In this document: positions 46,401 through 59,083 of the stretch, piece after piece
How the letters are laid out: the number at the start of each line of letters is the position of its first letter
Numbering within the stretch: position 1 is the first letter of the stretch
DNA from: Dipteris shenzhenensis
Lineage: Eukaryota; Polypodiophyta; Polypodiopsida; Gleicheniales
Reading direction: 5' to 3' (one strand)
Assembly (NCBI GenBank): GCA_047967505.1
Contig: CM106539.1
Length of the DNA: 64,000 bases
Position numbers and translations under genes: made by a program
The notes under the pieces: model-generated
What the model was told of the DNA's origin: nothing
What the model saw: the letters and a program-made list of their open reading frames with translations, nothing else
The model's database searches: none

Positions 46401-47395
46401 ATGGAACTGTAAAGGTAAAATCCGATCTCCACTGTTGTCATACGTGGGTGCCATGACTACTCACCATGAGTTCTCCTACAATTGGGGAGCCAGAGTGAGT
46501 AAGGTAACCTCCCCCGTCAGCTCTATAAGCACAATGGAAGAGCCCCCTTCAGGTTCGGAACTCCATGTATCCAAAAGCTCGGCTAAGGCCAAAAGGACCA
46601 CTGCTCCGGCATAAATAAAGGAGGAGGCTGAAGAAAAAGAGGACCTATGGTAGGTACTAGCCCATTACAAGGCCTACATGATTGAGGATCACAAGATCTT
46701 ATACCAACAGGTCAAAAGCTCTCGGGAAGATAGGTGCTCCCAAGGGTATGACACCCCGGTCAAGGAGGTAAACCTAGCCCCAGAAGGGGAGGACCCCCAA
46801 CCCATGTTCATCTCGTCCATGATCTCACCCCCAATGAGGAGAACACTTTAATAGCTCTCCTACAAAATTACAAAGACTACATGGCCTCGAAGTACATCGA
46901 CATAAAGGGGGTGCCTGATAGAGTAGTGTAGCACACAATCAATCCCCATGCTAGATGATGCCAGGCCGGTATGTCAACGCCCCTACCCTATGAATCCCAA
47001 ATATGCACTCATAGTGAGGGAGGAAAACCAAAACCTTATAGATGTGGAGTTCATCTATGAGACTGAGCATATGGATTGGGTATCACCCATCGTGATAGTC
47101 CTAAATAAAAATGGAAAAATTAGAGTATGCATGGATTTGAAAAAAGTTAATGCTGCCACTAGACTATGGCAACCCCTTGCCATTCATAGAACATGTTCTA
47201 GAAAGGGTAGCCGGAAAGGAAGCCTATAGCTTCCTAGACAGATTTTCGGGTTACAACAAAGTGTCTATTGCCCCGCAAGACCAACATAAAATGGCCTTTG
47301 CCATTGAGTGGGGTGTGTATGCAGCTAGGGTGATGATATTTGAATTAACCAATGCCTCGGCCACCTTCCAATGGATGATGGAAGGAGTTGCTACA
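43498..47395 (+). pseudogene. Ty3/gypsy element 1: gag to reverse transcriptase, truncated
   Basis: A Pro-rich gag (43649-44230) has KFLGEGDLVSHVERFELIYE and DGEVGQWYRA, then resumes in another frame with RDYIARIKHLNARCEPYEW. Cys-rich pieces (about 44700-44810, 45380) resemble knuckles. A retropepsin-like stretch (45640-46050) has AILAGGAGLSVYT and GYEAILGKHFLQ. Reverse transcriptase (46930-47395) has WVSPIVIVLNKNGKIRVCMD, FLDRFSGYNKVSIAPQD and NASATFQWMMEG, then stops at a purine-rich repeat before the YxDD box. Many stops are present. No LTR or priming site was found; the left edge abuts copia element 1. Confidence 0.75.
46150..46240. repeat. ~47-bp tandem duplication inside gypsy element 1
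   Basis: ACATGAAAGAGGATGAAAAG followed by GAGT and TGATGAATTTTGGTATGCAC occurs twice in succession, the second copy lacking two bases (CT). It shifts the reading frame. Confidence 0.75.
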
Positions 47396-47708
47396 GAAGG
47401 GAGGAGGAGAGAGATGCTATAGGAGGGAGGAGGAGGGGAGAGATTCTGTGGGAGGAAGGAGTAGAGGAGAGGGAGTAGGGCAGCAAGAGAAGGAGGGGAG
47501 AGGAAGGAGGGAGGAGGAGCCATAAGGAGGAGGAGGAGGGGAGAGGGAGGAGGGAGAAGGAGGAGCAAGATGAAGGAGGGGAGAGGAGGAGGGAGGGGGA
47601 GGGAGGGAGAGGGAGAGGGAGGAGGAGGGAGGGAGGTAGAGGGAGGGAGGAGGGAGGGAGGAGGGGGTGGGAGAGGGAGGGAGGGAGGGAGAGAGAGGGA
47701 GGGAGATT
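47396..47708. repeat. purine-rich (GGGAGG)n low-complexity tract
   Basis: About 310 bp of GGAGGAGGGAG-type sequence begin exactly where the gypsy reverse-transcriptase frame ends. Frames on either strand are compositional. Confidence 0.85.
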
Positions 47709-48159
47709 CAAAAATTGAAATTCAAAATTTAAAAAGTGGCCCCCTACCCTCATTGATGGGGGGAGAGGTGTGCTCAAATGTGGGCATAACCCACCTAGGT
47801 TGGGCTGGTTAGGCCTCTCTGGGACCCTTTAAGCCCCTTGCATTAGCCCACTAAGCATTCCTAATCCATTCTCCTTATGAGGCCCTTTTGAGACCCCAAT
47901 TCTCCCCTAATAATGCATCCGAGCTATAGGTGTAGTCCATCATAATAATCCAATGATAATATTTTTGTTTTGGAATGGAAATCATTTGGAAAGATGGCTG
48001 ACCTACCTCGGACATGATGAAAAGCAACCATCTCCCGTGGGACACAGACATGATATAGAAATGCTTGCTAGAGCTCCACGGGTCCCTCGGTATGTATTTG
48101 ATATTTTAAGTGCACTTGTTTGCACTATTCATTACATGCAGCAACACAATGTCATACAT
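47709..48159. other. unassigned sequence between two gypsy elements
   Basis: No recognisable coding sequence. Neither the 3' LTR of gypsy element 1 nor that of gypsy element 2 is visible here. Confidence 0.4.
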
Positions 48160-51100
48160 AATTGTAAATGGTCCACAATACCTAGGAAACAACTTTGGAT
48201 ATTTACCTATCTTTAGAGATTCTAAAGATTTAGGTACCTTGAGGTAGACTTTCTCATTTACTTCAAACTCCAACTTTCTACAATGGGGGTTTGCATAACT
48301 TCATGCTCTATCTTGAGCTCTTCTTATGCTATCTTTAGCTAACTTAAGCATTTGATTCATATCCTCAAGAAAGTCTTTGGCCGCTTAAACCTTCTCTTTT
48401 TCGAGTCCCACTATCATCGGCGGGGCTCTTGGTTGAAATCCATACATCATCATGAATGGACTAAAACCTATAGCTGAATGTTTGGCACCGTTATATGCAA
48501 ATTCTAATATGGGCAGATACTGTTCCCAATTAGTTTTCTGTTTACTTACATATGCTCGAAGCATATCCTCAATGATCTGACTAACCCTTTCAGTTTGACC
48601 ATCACTTTATGGATGATCCATGGTGCTCATACTCAATGAAGTTTCCAACCTCTTAAACACATCCCTCCAAAAATGGCTGTTAAATTTGCTATCTGGTCAC
48701 TAACAATACAAATTGGTAGCCCACACAGTCTATAGATATGCTCCACAAATAGCCTAGCTAGTTTTGGAGTTTTAACATCTTCACTGATAGGAATAAAATG
48801 AGCCATCTTGGTCAACCGATCCGCAATTACCCACATAGAGTTGTGCCCCCTCTGTGTCCTAGGTAATCCTACTATGAAATCCATGGAGATGCTTTCCCAT
48901 TTTCCAGATAGAATCTCCAATGGGTGTAGGAGACCTCCTACCTCAAGGCATTCAACCTTATTAACGTGGCATTTTTGGCACTTCAAAGCATAATCTTGGA
49001 CGTCCTTACCTATTCCAGGCCAAAAGAATTGTCTTTTCAAAAGCACATATGTCTTCTGAATTCCTGGGTGTGTCTAGCACTTGGACTATCATGACATTCA
49101 AAAAGGATTTGCCGCCTAATGTCATTATCATCCAAGACACATACTCTACCCTTGTAGAGTAGGTAGCCATCTTCAATAGTATATTTTTTCCACTTGAGTC
49201 CTTTATCTCACCAGCCTGTGGTGTGTTGCCATTTCCATGCGACTCCTCAATGAAAGCCTCTCGATTAGTTGGATCCCTATTTTTAATTGCTTTCCATATT
49301 TCAAAGAAGTGAGGATCAAACTCACATTTCCCCTTTAAGAACTCTAGGAAATCACTCTGAAATTGAGTAAAACTAAATTCATTAACAATTGGCATTCGGC
49401 TAAGAGAGTCTGCTACCACATTGAACTTTCATTTCCTATATGTTAATTGTATATCAAACTCTTGCATTAACTCAGCCCATCTAGCTTTTCTACCTTTAAG
49501 CTATGGCTGATTACAAATCCACTTAATGCTCTCCTGATCAAAGATGATCTCAAATTTTGCACCATATAACTAGTGCCTCCACTTTTTTAAAGCATAGACT
49601 ATAGCATATAGTTCCTTCTCATATGCCGAGTAATTCCGTTGGGCACGATCTAACTTTTTGCTTTCAAAAGCCACTAGTCGACCTTTTTGTATAAGTACTG
49701 CCCCAAAAGCAAGATCGATGGCATCTGTCTCAACCATGAATGGTTCATTGGGATCCACTACTTTCAAGACAGGAGCTGCCACTATAGCTACCTTCAATTT
49801 TTCAAAAGTTCTCTTTTGAGGTTCATCCCATATGAAGGTGCTTCCCTTTCGCTTAAGCTGGTCCATCATCAGAACAGCAATCCTAGCGTAATCTTGGATG
49901 AATCTCCTATAGAATCCTAACAAACCTACAAATATCTATAATTCTTCTAGATTTCTAGGATGTGGCCATTCGAATATGGCCCTTACTTTATCAGAGTCCA
50001 TACGAACCCCTTGGGATATTATATGTCCCAAGTATTTCACTTCTTTTGCAAAGAATTCACATTTGGATTCTTTAGCAAAGAGTGAATTATCTCTAAGCAG
50101 TTGGAACACTTTTCGCAAATGTTCCAAATGCTTTTCCTTAGTTTTACTATAAATAAGGATATCGTCTAGAAATTCTACAGCGAATTCCCCTGAATATGGC
50201 CTTAAGACACTATTCATAAGTGTCATGAAAGTTATTGGAACATTTGTTAATCCAAATGGCATTACTTTAAATTGATAATGCCCATACCTAGTACGAAATG
50301 ATGTTTTAGGAACATCCTCTTCCCTAATTTGTACTTGGTGATATCTTGATCTTAAATCAATTTTAGTAGAGTATTTTTCCCCTTACAATTGATCAAAGAG
50401 CTCATCAATGTGATGCATAGGATACTTATTTTTAATGGTGATTTTATTTAGTGCTCGGTAATCTATGCATAAATGTATAGTACCATCCTTTTTCTTTACC
50501 AGTAAAACTGGTGCAGACCAAGGTGAGCTACTTGTTTGGATTTGGCCCTTCCTAAGATATTTCGTTTACTGTCTTTTGACCTCACATTCCTCCGTTTGAC
50601 TAAGTCTATATGGGGGTTTACAAATAGGGGTAGATCCAAGAATTAAATCTATTTTATGATCTACTTCTCTCCCAGGAGGTAAACCATCAAGTAAGTCAGA
50701 TAGAAAAACATCTTTAAATTAAAACATAAAATCATTGAAAGAAGATTTGTACTTTTAACATTATCAAGAACAACATTACTTCTTTCCAATGCAGAAGACA
50801 TAAAATCACCAATAAAAGTAAGTTCACAGAGATATACCTCGCATTCTTCTTGGTGTAGTAGTCGTTCCAATTCCATTGAACAAATAAGAGGAGAGTTAGG
50901 CACATCATGTTCTCCTTGAATCTGGAAAACTCTACCCTCTTTTTTAAACATAATGGAGTTATTAATATAACTCCTCTGTAAGCTATGCCCAAGACTATAC
51001 AGCCATTCTCGACCAAGCACTACATCTGTTCGATCGAGATGCACGATTTGGAAATCCAAGGCATCTTGATACCCTTGAATATCCACCTCTACACCATATA

Positions 51101-51967
51101 TCATTGTATTCTAAAATTTTTTATCATTGCCCTTTCCCAAAGAGACCACATATTTATGGGCATTGGGACTCTCAGGAAATTTTAATTTCTTAACTAACGA
51201 GTAGTTCAAGAAATTATGTGTTACACTATCATCAACCATCACTCTTACTCTTTGCCCCTTAATTTCTCCTTACATCCTCATTAAATCATAAGGACCAAAA
51301 GTGGGCTGCCACATTGTCGATGATAGACAACACATGTGGGTGCTATCCTCATGATAGACCTCTACCTTAGTGTACTTTTTAGTACCATTAAGTGGCAACA
51401 CTTGCACCGCATGTACTTGTCTTTGTGGAGGTCTATTTGGGGCTTTAGGTTTATTTTTAGGGCAGTTCTAAGCAGCATGGTCTTTGCCCAAAACATTTGA
51501 AGCAAAGATTTTCTTGCCTGGCCCTTTCATAATCCTCTTTCTTCAAGAGAGGATAATTTTGTGTTTGAGGTTTCTTAGGTGGTGCCTGAGGAGCCTCCTT
51601 CTTAAAGTTCCCCTTCCTTTTCAAATTGGGAAATTTATTGAACTTTGGAACAAAACTTGTTTGCTCTGAAGTTCCAACTCTGAATTTCCCCATTGTATCA
51701 TCATATATTTGGGCATACTTAATGGCGTCCTCAAAGGTTTTAGGAGAATTTCTTTTCACCTTAACCTTATAAGTGTCTTTGAGACCTCTCATGAAGCCTC
51801 TTATCTTTTGGAATTCATCAATCCCCTTCAGCTTAAGGACTGCCTTCCTATAATTCGCTATGTACTGGACTAGAGTATTTTTACCCATAGTGCAATTGTC
51901 CCAAGCCTCCCACACTCTTTCTAATTCATTTTTTGGTAAAAACTCTTTTGGGAAGGCTTGTTCAAAG
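48160..51967 (-). pseudogene. gypsy element 2: gag C-terminus, protease, RT, RNase H, integrase
   Basis: Gag resumes at 51967 with FEQAFPKEFLPKNE and ends in a knuckle-like CFKCFGQ. Protease-region text reads FQIVHLDRTDVVLGREWL. Reverse transcriptase has MPFGLTNVPITFMTLMN, VEFLDDILIYSK (catalytic LDD) and KYLGHIISQGV. RNase H has VETDAIDLAFGAVL and RNYSAYEKELYAIVYALKKW. Integrase has the HHCC-type ALKCQKCHVNK, then SISMDFIVGLPRTQRGHNSM and IVSDQIANLTAIF. The tail reads EKVYLKVPKSL and RYCGPFT before homology is lost. Stops and frameshifts separate these blocks, so it is inactive. Confidence 0.8.
51963..51967. repeat. left target-site duplication of nested copia
   Basis: CAAAG here against CAAAC at 57521-57525: a 5-bp duplication with one change. 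Reading gag across the insertion with one copy of it keeps the frame. Confidence 0.65.
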
Positions 51968-52674
51968 TGTAAGAAAACAATACAATGTTTGTGCTCAATA
52001 TATAATAGGAACTCGTACACAAGAGAGAAAATAGATAGTATGGAGAATCAAAAATTTTGATTACTATAAAACTGATACAATAGATGGCGCTGCCTCCCAA
52101 CCGTGCGCTCCTATGAAAGAAGCTTTGATGGTAAGCTGGAAATAGTAGAGGATGGAGTCTGGATGTTAAGGAATCAGGGTTGCTGTAGCTAGTGATGAAA
52201 TGGGCTTCACGGGCTTGCTCTTATATAGCCATCACAAGTAGTCAGTAAGAGCCAATTGGATGACTGACCCAATCCGCCCAAAACGGCCGACTAGGGGTCA
52301 GTCCCAAAATAGGCCACCGACCACACGATAGAACCGGTGCACAAAATAGAGCAACTGACCTATGGCCCAAAGCCATTCGAGATCATCTGAGGCTCCAAAT
52401 GGGCCCCTCAACCCAAGAGTGGGCTGCCTCGAGAAATGCTCTGTCTACCCTCAATGCGGTTAGTCATGAGATGCCTTCCCGCACCTACATGTAGCCTAGT
52501 TGGTGGTGTGCCAACTCTATTTGAAGCCGTCAAGCCATCAGGCCACACATGGCCCTCATCTAGTGTCCAACCGGATAACCAAGCTACTCAAATGCCTTCT
52601 CATATGGGGGGCTTATAAGTAGAGTTGGCTGGTTCCCGCGTAGTTACACAAGAGTGGAGCATTGACATCTAACA
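51968..52674 (-). repeat. 3' LTR of nested copia element 2
   Basis: It begins TGTAAGAAAACAATAC and ends ATCTAACA on the plus strand, 707 bp. It matches 56801-57520 throughout with scattered differences and one ~10-bp indel; by eye identity is near 90%, so the insertion is not recent. Confidence 0.9.
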
Positions 52675-52686
52675 CCCCCCCTCAAT
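52675..52686 (-). promoter_or_regulatory. polypurine tract of copia element 2
   Basis: On the minus strand, ACATTGAGGGGGG directly precedes the 3' LTR start TGTTAGATGTC, as expected for the plus-strand primer. Confidence 0.8.
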
Positions 52687-52704
52687 GTCCACCTGCAAGT
52701 GAAC

Positions 52705-55700
52705 TTACTTTTTCGGCCCAATGCTAAGTCGATGAAGATGCCTCTCCAACAAGTCTCTTCCAAGAGCCTTCGTGAAGATGTCCACAGCATTCTTTGGAGT
52801 CGAACAGTACACTAAGTTGACGTCTCCATCCATGATGAGCTCGCGTACAAAGTGATATTGAATCTCAATGTGTTTTGTGCGAGCATGGAACATAGGGCTC
52901 TTTGCAATCACCATGCAACTCTGATTGTCACATGATAACTGTGTAGGCTTGTTCTGAACTACACCCATGTCCCCTAAAATCCTCCTCAACCCCATTGCCT
53001 CACAAGAAGCAAAGCATGCTGATTTGTACTCAGCCTCGGTAGAAGAAAGAGCAACTGTAGGTTGCTTCTTGCTGACCCATGACACAGCTCTAGATCCAAG
53101 TGAGAAACAGTAACCTGTCACTGATCTCTTGCTGTCCATGTCTCTTGCCCCCAATCCAAGTCACAGAATCCGGTCAAGATGTTGCCCTTGGTATAGGTGA
53201 TGCCATCATCAAGTGTGCCTTTGATGTATTTCAGCACCCGCATCCCTGCCCTCTAATGGCTCTCCCGGGGCTTATTGGAAAACCTGCTTAGTACACCAGT
53301 CGCAAAGTTGATGTCCAGCCACGTGTTGCACAAGTAAATCAAGCTGCCTACAAGCCTTCTGTACTTTGCTTCATCCACCAGTGGTGATGAATCCTCATTT
53401 GAGAGCTTCACTTCAACCTCCATAGGGGTACCAACTGTCTTGCACTTAGCCATGCCAAACAGATGCCAAATGCCTTCAGTATCTCTCCAGCATACTTTAG
53501 CTGTGAAATGAAGATCTGTTTTGGCTCTTGCCAAACTTCAATCCCCAAATAGAAATGCATCACAGTCCGAGGTCTGTCATATCAAACTCTCTTCCTAGCA
53601 AATGCTTTGTCTACGAAATCTTCTTTCATGGTTCCTTGTTATGACAAGGTCGTCCACATAAAGGACCACGATCATACACCTACCTCCTTCTATGAAGACA
53701 TACAAATTTGCATCAGATGGGCTCCTCCTAAACCTGTTTTGTAGAAAGTAGGCATCCATTCATTGGTACCATGCTCGTGGGGCTTGTTTCAGCCCATAAA
53801 GTGCCTTCTTCAGTTTACAAACTTTACCTTCTGAACTGGGGATCACAAAACCTGGTGGTTGTTCCACGTATACCTCCTCCTTGAGATCTCCATTCAGAAA
53901 GGTGGATTTTACATCCATCTGAAACGAGCCAACTTCCCTAGGCTACTAAAGCCAAAACACTGCGAATTGTGGTTAGTTGAGCTGTGGGGGAAAAAGTATC
54001 CTGATAATCAAAACCATGTACCTGTGGGAATCCTTTTGCCATGAGCCGAAACTTGTACTTATCCAACGTGCCATCGGACTTGTATTTGGTCTTGTACACC
54101 CACTTGGTGCCGATTACCTTACGTTTTGGTGGTCGATCCACAAGGTCCCAAGTGTTGTTATTCATTATGGAGCCATAGTCCAACTGCATAGCCTCCATCC
54201 ACCTATCATCGTCCTATCATCACCTTGTGCCTCTTCAAGACACTTGGGTTCTTTAGCACGGATCACCTCTGTCATCAAAGCATAGTTGACCAAGTGTTCC
54301 TGCGCCCTTCTTTGCTCCTCTAATCTCTTGGACCAACGGTGTTTGGATGGTTCCTCCTCAATGGCTGGAGGTTCTCTGCCATCCAAAAGCTGCTTTACCC
54401 ACTTTGGGAATGGCTGTTGCCGTTGTGGTTCTGCAGGCTCTTCTTCCTCTTCTTTATCTTGAATCCTCCCAAGCACCATTGGGGGAGTTCGGTCTGCTGT
54501 TGGTGGTTGTACTGGATGGATATCCTGGTCCTGGTTATCTGGGAAGAAAGCATCCTCCTCCAATTGATGCGGCTGTTCTGAGAAGACTACATCACGACTT
54601 ACTATTACCTTCTTGGTAACAGGGTTATAGAGATGATAACCCTTCGCCTCTTCACTGTAGCCTAAGAAAATACACTTTCGGCTCTTCGGTTCCCATTTGG
54701 TTCTGTTAGCATCAGGGACATGCACAAAATAGTCACATCCAAAAACTCTAAAATGTGCAGCTGAGGGTTTCTTACGAGAAAAAGCCTGCAGTGGAGTCAT
54801 CCCATTCACAGCCTTCATGTAGCTACGATTCAGAATGTAAATTGCCATGTTACATGCTTCAGCCGAGAAAGTCTTTCCCTTTCATCACACTCTTGCCCAT
54901 TTCACAGATGATGCGCATCTTGCCTTCTGCTACTCCATTTTGCTATGATGTATGTGGCGGGGGTTTCTGCCTCTTGATCCCGTGACTTTTGCAGTAACTT
55001 TCGAATTCACTTGATGTGAACTTTCCACCTCTGTCTGATCTCAACTTCTTCACCTTCCTCCCCGATTCTTTCTCGACCATTACATGCCATTCCTTGAACT
55101 TACTAAAAGCCTCGTCTTTAGTCTTCAAGAAGTATATCCATATCCTTCTACTGTAGTCATCGATCACTGTCATGAAGTAGTAGGAACCACCCAAAGCTTT
55201 TGTCTCCATCTTTCTGCAGAGGTTCATGTGAACGAGCTCTAGAGGACCCTTTGCCCTACTGGCCTCTTTAGAAAAGGGATGCTGATGCTACTTGCCCATC
55301 ATGCAAGCTTCACATACATCGGGCAGATCTGCAATTTCTGGTAGGTCTGCAATCATTCCACTTTTATGCATCTCCCTCAAAGAACTAAGGTTTAGATGAC
55401 CAAACCTCTCATGGCACAGCTTAGTGTTCTTCACATTGGCTCGAGCACTGAAAGCTGAGAGTTTGTAGATGTTGTTGGGCCGTGTACCTTTACCAATGAC
55501 CTTCCCTTGAAGATCTAAAATATATGCACCATTCTTATCGAAGTGAACTTTGAGGTCCCGATCCGTGATCGCGGAAACGGACAACAAGATCCTCTTGATA
55601 TCTGGCACATAAAGGACATCGGACACCTGTTTTATAACTCCATCTGACTTGAGAGCAATCGTACCTTTTCTTTTTGCTGGACATTTGGCATCATTGCCGA

Positions 55701-56744
55701 CTGCTACCAGGATGTCATTCCCTACCGGCTGTAGAGAGGTATACCAATCCTTCCGACTGGTCATGTGGCATGATGCACCACTGTCAATAATCCATGGTTC
55801 ATCCGCAGGTACATGAACTGCCTCCGTGCAAATCTCCTCAATTGCTACAAATAGCTCTATTGGTACTGTCTGCGCATTGTTGCTAGACTCTTTCTTTACT
55901 CCGTTCTTCTCATCTATAATCTTCTTCTGGCACTCATTCTGCTTGTGCCCTGCCTTGTTGCAATAGAAGCACTTAATCTTCTTCTTTCTCTTTTTATCAT
56001 CAGAAGAAGATGGGTTACTAGAGTCGTTACCCTTACCTTTCTTTGATCCAGCGTAGAAAGTCGAATCTTCTCCAGTCCTCATCTTTTGACATATCTCCTC
56101 CTCTAGAAGCATCGCACTGAAATCCTCAAAGTTGAGGGGTGGATTTCTATTCTACGTATTCAACACTGTAACAAGACCATCATACTTTGGTGGGAGAATC
56201 CGTATGCACCTCCGTGCTAGATTCTCACGGGTGATGGTGATGCCAATCGCAGTCATCTGATCACGTAGATTCTTCACCCTGGTGTCACCCTGGTGATGAA
56301 CTTCTCTGTTGCTTCAGACTCAGATAGTTTCTCGTTGCGAGTTGAGTCTCCAGATTCTGAATCCGCGAATCCGCGTCTGATTCATGGTCCCATACTGATT
56401 TTTCAAGACCGTCCATGCCTCCTCCGATGTGGTGACATGTTGAATGAACGCCATCACAGAGTCACTTACACTGCAGACAATAGAACATAGCGCATCTGCA
56501 TTTCTTCTTGTCCATGTGAGAATCTCATCCCCAATTGGTACTATCTGTTGTGCTGCATTGGCTGGATTTGGTCTCGGGACTGGCTTCATGTCCACCCCAG
56601 TAGTAGTATCCCAAATCTCATATGCGCTTAGGATGGTCTTTATCTTGAACTTCCAGAGTGGATAGTTAGTGCTATCCAAATTTTCGCTTTCGCCGAATGG
56701 TGGGATTCAAAGTCTTGCGGGCTGGGCCATCTCTCACAATCTGC
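52705..56744 (-). pseudogene. copia element 2 gag-pol polyprotein, disabled
   Basis: Gag (56679-56320) has TNYPLWKFKIKTIL and AWTVLKNQYG. After a frame break, the knuckle is CFYCNKAGHKQNEC at about 55970 and the protease has WIIDSGASCHMTS. Integrase has CHERFGHLNLSSL, VCEACMMGK, MTVIDDYSRRIWIYFLK and LRSDRGGKFTS, then VFGCDYFVHVPD and SRKCIFLGYSEEAKGYHLY. Reverse transcriptase shows NNNTWDLVDRPPKRKVIGTK and GFDYQDTFSPTAQLTTIRS. RNase H has [19 protein letters not shown] and [16 protein letters not shown], ending SIGPKK at 52705. Breaks lie near 56320-56112, 55288-55227, 54943-54848, 54200, 53940-53534 and 53250. Protease and integrase motifs are better kept than in copia element 1. Confidence 0.85.
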
Positions 56745-56788
56745 TCGTAGACAGAAACACACTACCAAATTTTCTTGCTAGAGTCCAG

Positions 56789-56800
56789 GCTCTGATAACA
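56789..56800 (-). promoter_or_regulatory. primer-binding site of copia element 2
   Basis: On the minus strand TGTTATCAGAGC directly follows the 5' LTR, one base from the standard initiator-Met sequence. Confidence 0.85.
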
Positions 56801-57520
56801 TGTAAGAAAACAATACGTCTGTGCTCAACAGACAATAGGATCTCGTACACAAGAGAGAAAACAGATAGTATGGAGAGTCAAAAATTTTGATTATTATAAA
56901 ACTGATATAATAGATGGCCCTGCCTCCCAACCGTGTGCTCCTATGAAAGAAACTTTGATGGTGAGCAAGAAACAGTAGAGGATGGAGACAAGATGCTAAG
57001 GAATCAGGGTTGCTATAGCCAGTGATGAAATGGGCTTCACAGGCTTGCTCTTATACAAGTAGTTGGTTAGAGCCAATTGGGTGACTGACCCAGTCCGCCC
57101 AAAACGGCCGACTGAGGGTCAGTCCCAAAATAGGCCACTGATCACACGATAGAACTGGTGCGCAAAATAGAGCAACTGACCTACGGCCTCCATTCAACCC
57201 AGAGCCATCCGGGATCATCTGAGGCTCCAAACGGGCCTCGCAACCCGAGAGTGGGCTGCCTCAGGAAATGCTCCATCTACCCTGAGTGCGGTCAGTCATG
57301 GGATGCCTTCCCACACTTGCATGTAGCCTAGTTGGCAGTGTGCCAACTCTATCTGAAGCCATCCAGCCATCAGGCCACACATGGCCCCCATCTGGTGTCC
57401 AAACTAGGACCTACCAGATAACTGAGCTACTCAAATGCCTTCTACTCATATGGGGGGCTTACAAGTCGAGTTAGTTGGTTCTCACGTAGTTACATGAGAG
57501 TGGAGCATTGATATCTAACA
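56801..57520 (-). repeat. 5' LTR of nested copia element 2
   Basis: 720 bp, TGTAAG to TAACA on the plus strand, paired with 51968-52674. Confidence 0.9.
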
Positions 57521-57525
57521 CAAAC
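57521..57525. repeat. right target-site duplication of nested copia
   Basis: CAAAC, pairing with CAAAG at 51963-51967. Confidence 0.65.
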
Positions 57526-58141
57526 GCAGTCCAATACCTAGGAATTCTAACACTCTCCCTGAGGCTCATCCACCATTTATAGGCTTTATTTCCAAGGGAA
57601 AAACTTGCTTCCACGACTTGATTTTCGCGAGGTGTATTCTTGAGTCGGTGGAAGTCTTGCCACTTTTGCAAGAACTTATTAATCACATCTTTATTATGCT
57701 CCTTTCTTCCCCATTGAAAATTGGCAATTTTAAGTCCTTAAGGATGTTCGAGGTTTCTCTAAGTCGAGAGGCGGACCTCTCAACTTGATTAAGAGGAATT
57801 GGTTATTTTTTAGTAATAGATACCAATTGAGAATCGGCTATCTTAGTTATAGCTTCAGCTAGGGTTTTTAGTGTTTCACTGATAACTCCTAGCTGTGTTT
57901 CTACATTTTGCGTTTGAGTTTCAAGTTTAGTGAATCTAGTATACGGAATTCCATAATCACTGTAATCAATATCCTCCATTTTCGCATTATCCTCTTGAGT
58001 TTCAGTTTGTACCTCCTCATGTGTTTCCTCTCCAACTATTTCTTTTCCTTTTCTAGCCCTTTCCTCAGCCTCCCTAATCATACCATCCCTTTCTAGAGTG
58101 GTCATTATAAAGACGTATATTTTCCAGAAATTATAAAGCAA
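57521..58141 (-). pseudogene. gypsy element 2 gag N-terminal part
   Basis: The frame from 58141 has an acidic Glu-rich start and a coiled-coil-like stretch. After a break near 57800-57690 it continues FLQKWQDFHRL, KAYKWWMSLRES and RIPRYWTAF, the gag core, which is cut by the copia insertion and resumes at 51967. The ATG at 58107 or an upstream codon could be the start. Confidence 0.65.
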
Positions 58142-59070
58142 AGCACTTTATGTCAGAGAGAAAAATGTGATGCCCACTTCCCTAGTATTTGTTCAAGGTG
58201 TTGGATTTGTCTTTAAAGTCACCTCGCTTTCTTTGATTCACGGACTTTCCTTTCAATTCTGCCCTTTCCCTTCTTTGGATTTGGAGCGGTCTTAAACTAT
58301 GGAGAGGGTTTAAAAAAAGACTATGGTGACATGGCTTTTACAAAGGTCTATGACCTTGAGTGATGTGGCTTTTCTTCCAAGACTAAAAATCCATGGCTCG
58401 CAATGACTTTTTTGTGTAGGTCTGTGACAATAGAAATCTAGAGCTCTAAAATGACTGTGGCTCACTATTTGGACTCTGTAGAGTTGAAAATTGCATCATT
58501 GCGCTATCTCCCCACTCATTTTCCATGCCATCACCATGCTTCATGAATCATCACGTAGATCTGTGCTCCTGCTTGCACATATAAACTCTATTGGCTGTCA
58601 GAACTCGAGCACCGTGCAAACTTCGAAGGCAAGATTTGCAAAGGCTTTAGAGCGCCTCCCCCCAAAACAACTGTGCTGGCACCACTATCATTTCTTCATC
58701 GATTTGCAAGCTACAGCAACACCAATTTCAGTGTGCAGAACTCATCTGAGAAAGCCTCTGGACCTTGAAACATTGGAGCCCTGGATCTCCGTTTGCTTTT
58801 ATTCAAGCACTGCATGATCACACATACAACACTACAAGATTGAAGATACTCCCGAGACCCGAGTCCATCATCTTGGGCTACTGCTGCGCTATTTCAATAG
58901 CCGCCTTCATCTTCATGAAGTGGCTGCGCTATTCTCTGTTGCTATAAGCTGGAGTTTTTAGTAGACTTGGTCAGCCTTCATAAGGTCCTCTGTGATTTCG
59001 CTCAATTTCCTCAAGACCTTCATGACTCACGGCTAAAGCTTCTCAGGCCAACCCACATGAAACATACGAA
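58142..59070 (-). other. leader of gypsy element 2
   Basis: No gene recognised; this is the non-coding interval between the primer-binding site and gag. Confidence 0.5.
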
Positions 59071-59082
59071 GCTTTGATACCA
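59071..59082 (-). promoter_or_regulatory. primer-binding site of gypsy element 2
   Basis: On the minus strand TGGTATCAAAGC, an initiator-Met-type site, lies one base from the LTR end. Confidence 0.75.
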
Positions 59083-59083
59083 C

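Larger units (their letters stand above)
51968..57520 (-). mobile_element. Ty1/copia element 2, structurally complete, nested in gypsy gag
   Basis: Two full LTRs, a primer-binding site, a polypurine tract and a near-perfect 5-bp target duplication define the element precisely (5553 bp). All copia domains are present in order on the minus strand, but the frame is broken in several places. Its LTRs are near 90% identical by eye. The host gypsy gag continues in frame on both sides. Confidence 0.92.

Noticed and set aside
43498-51967. Treating the plus-strand and minus-strand gypsy fragments as one element
   Set aside because: They lie on opposite strands, both contain gag and reverse transcriptase, and their sequences are clearly different families.
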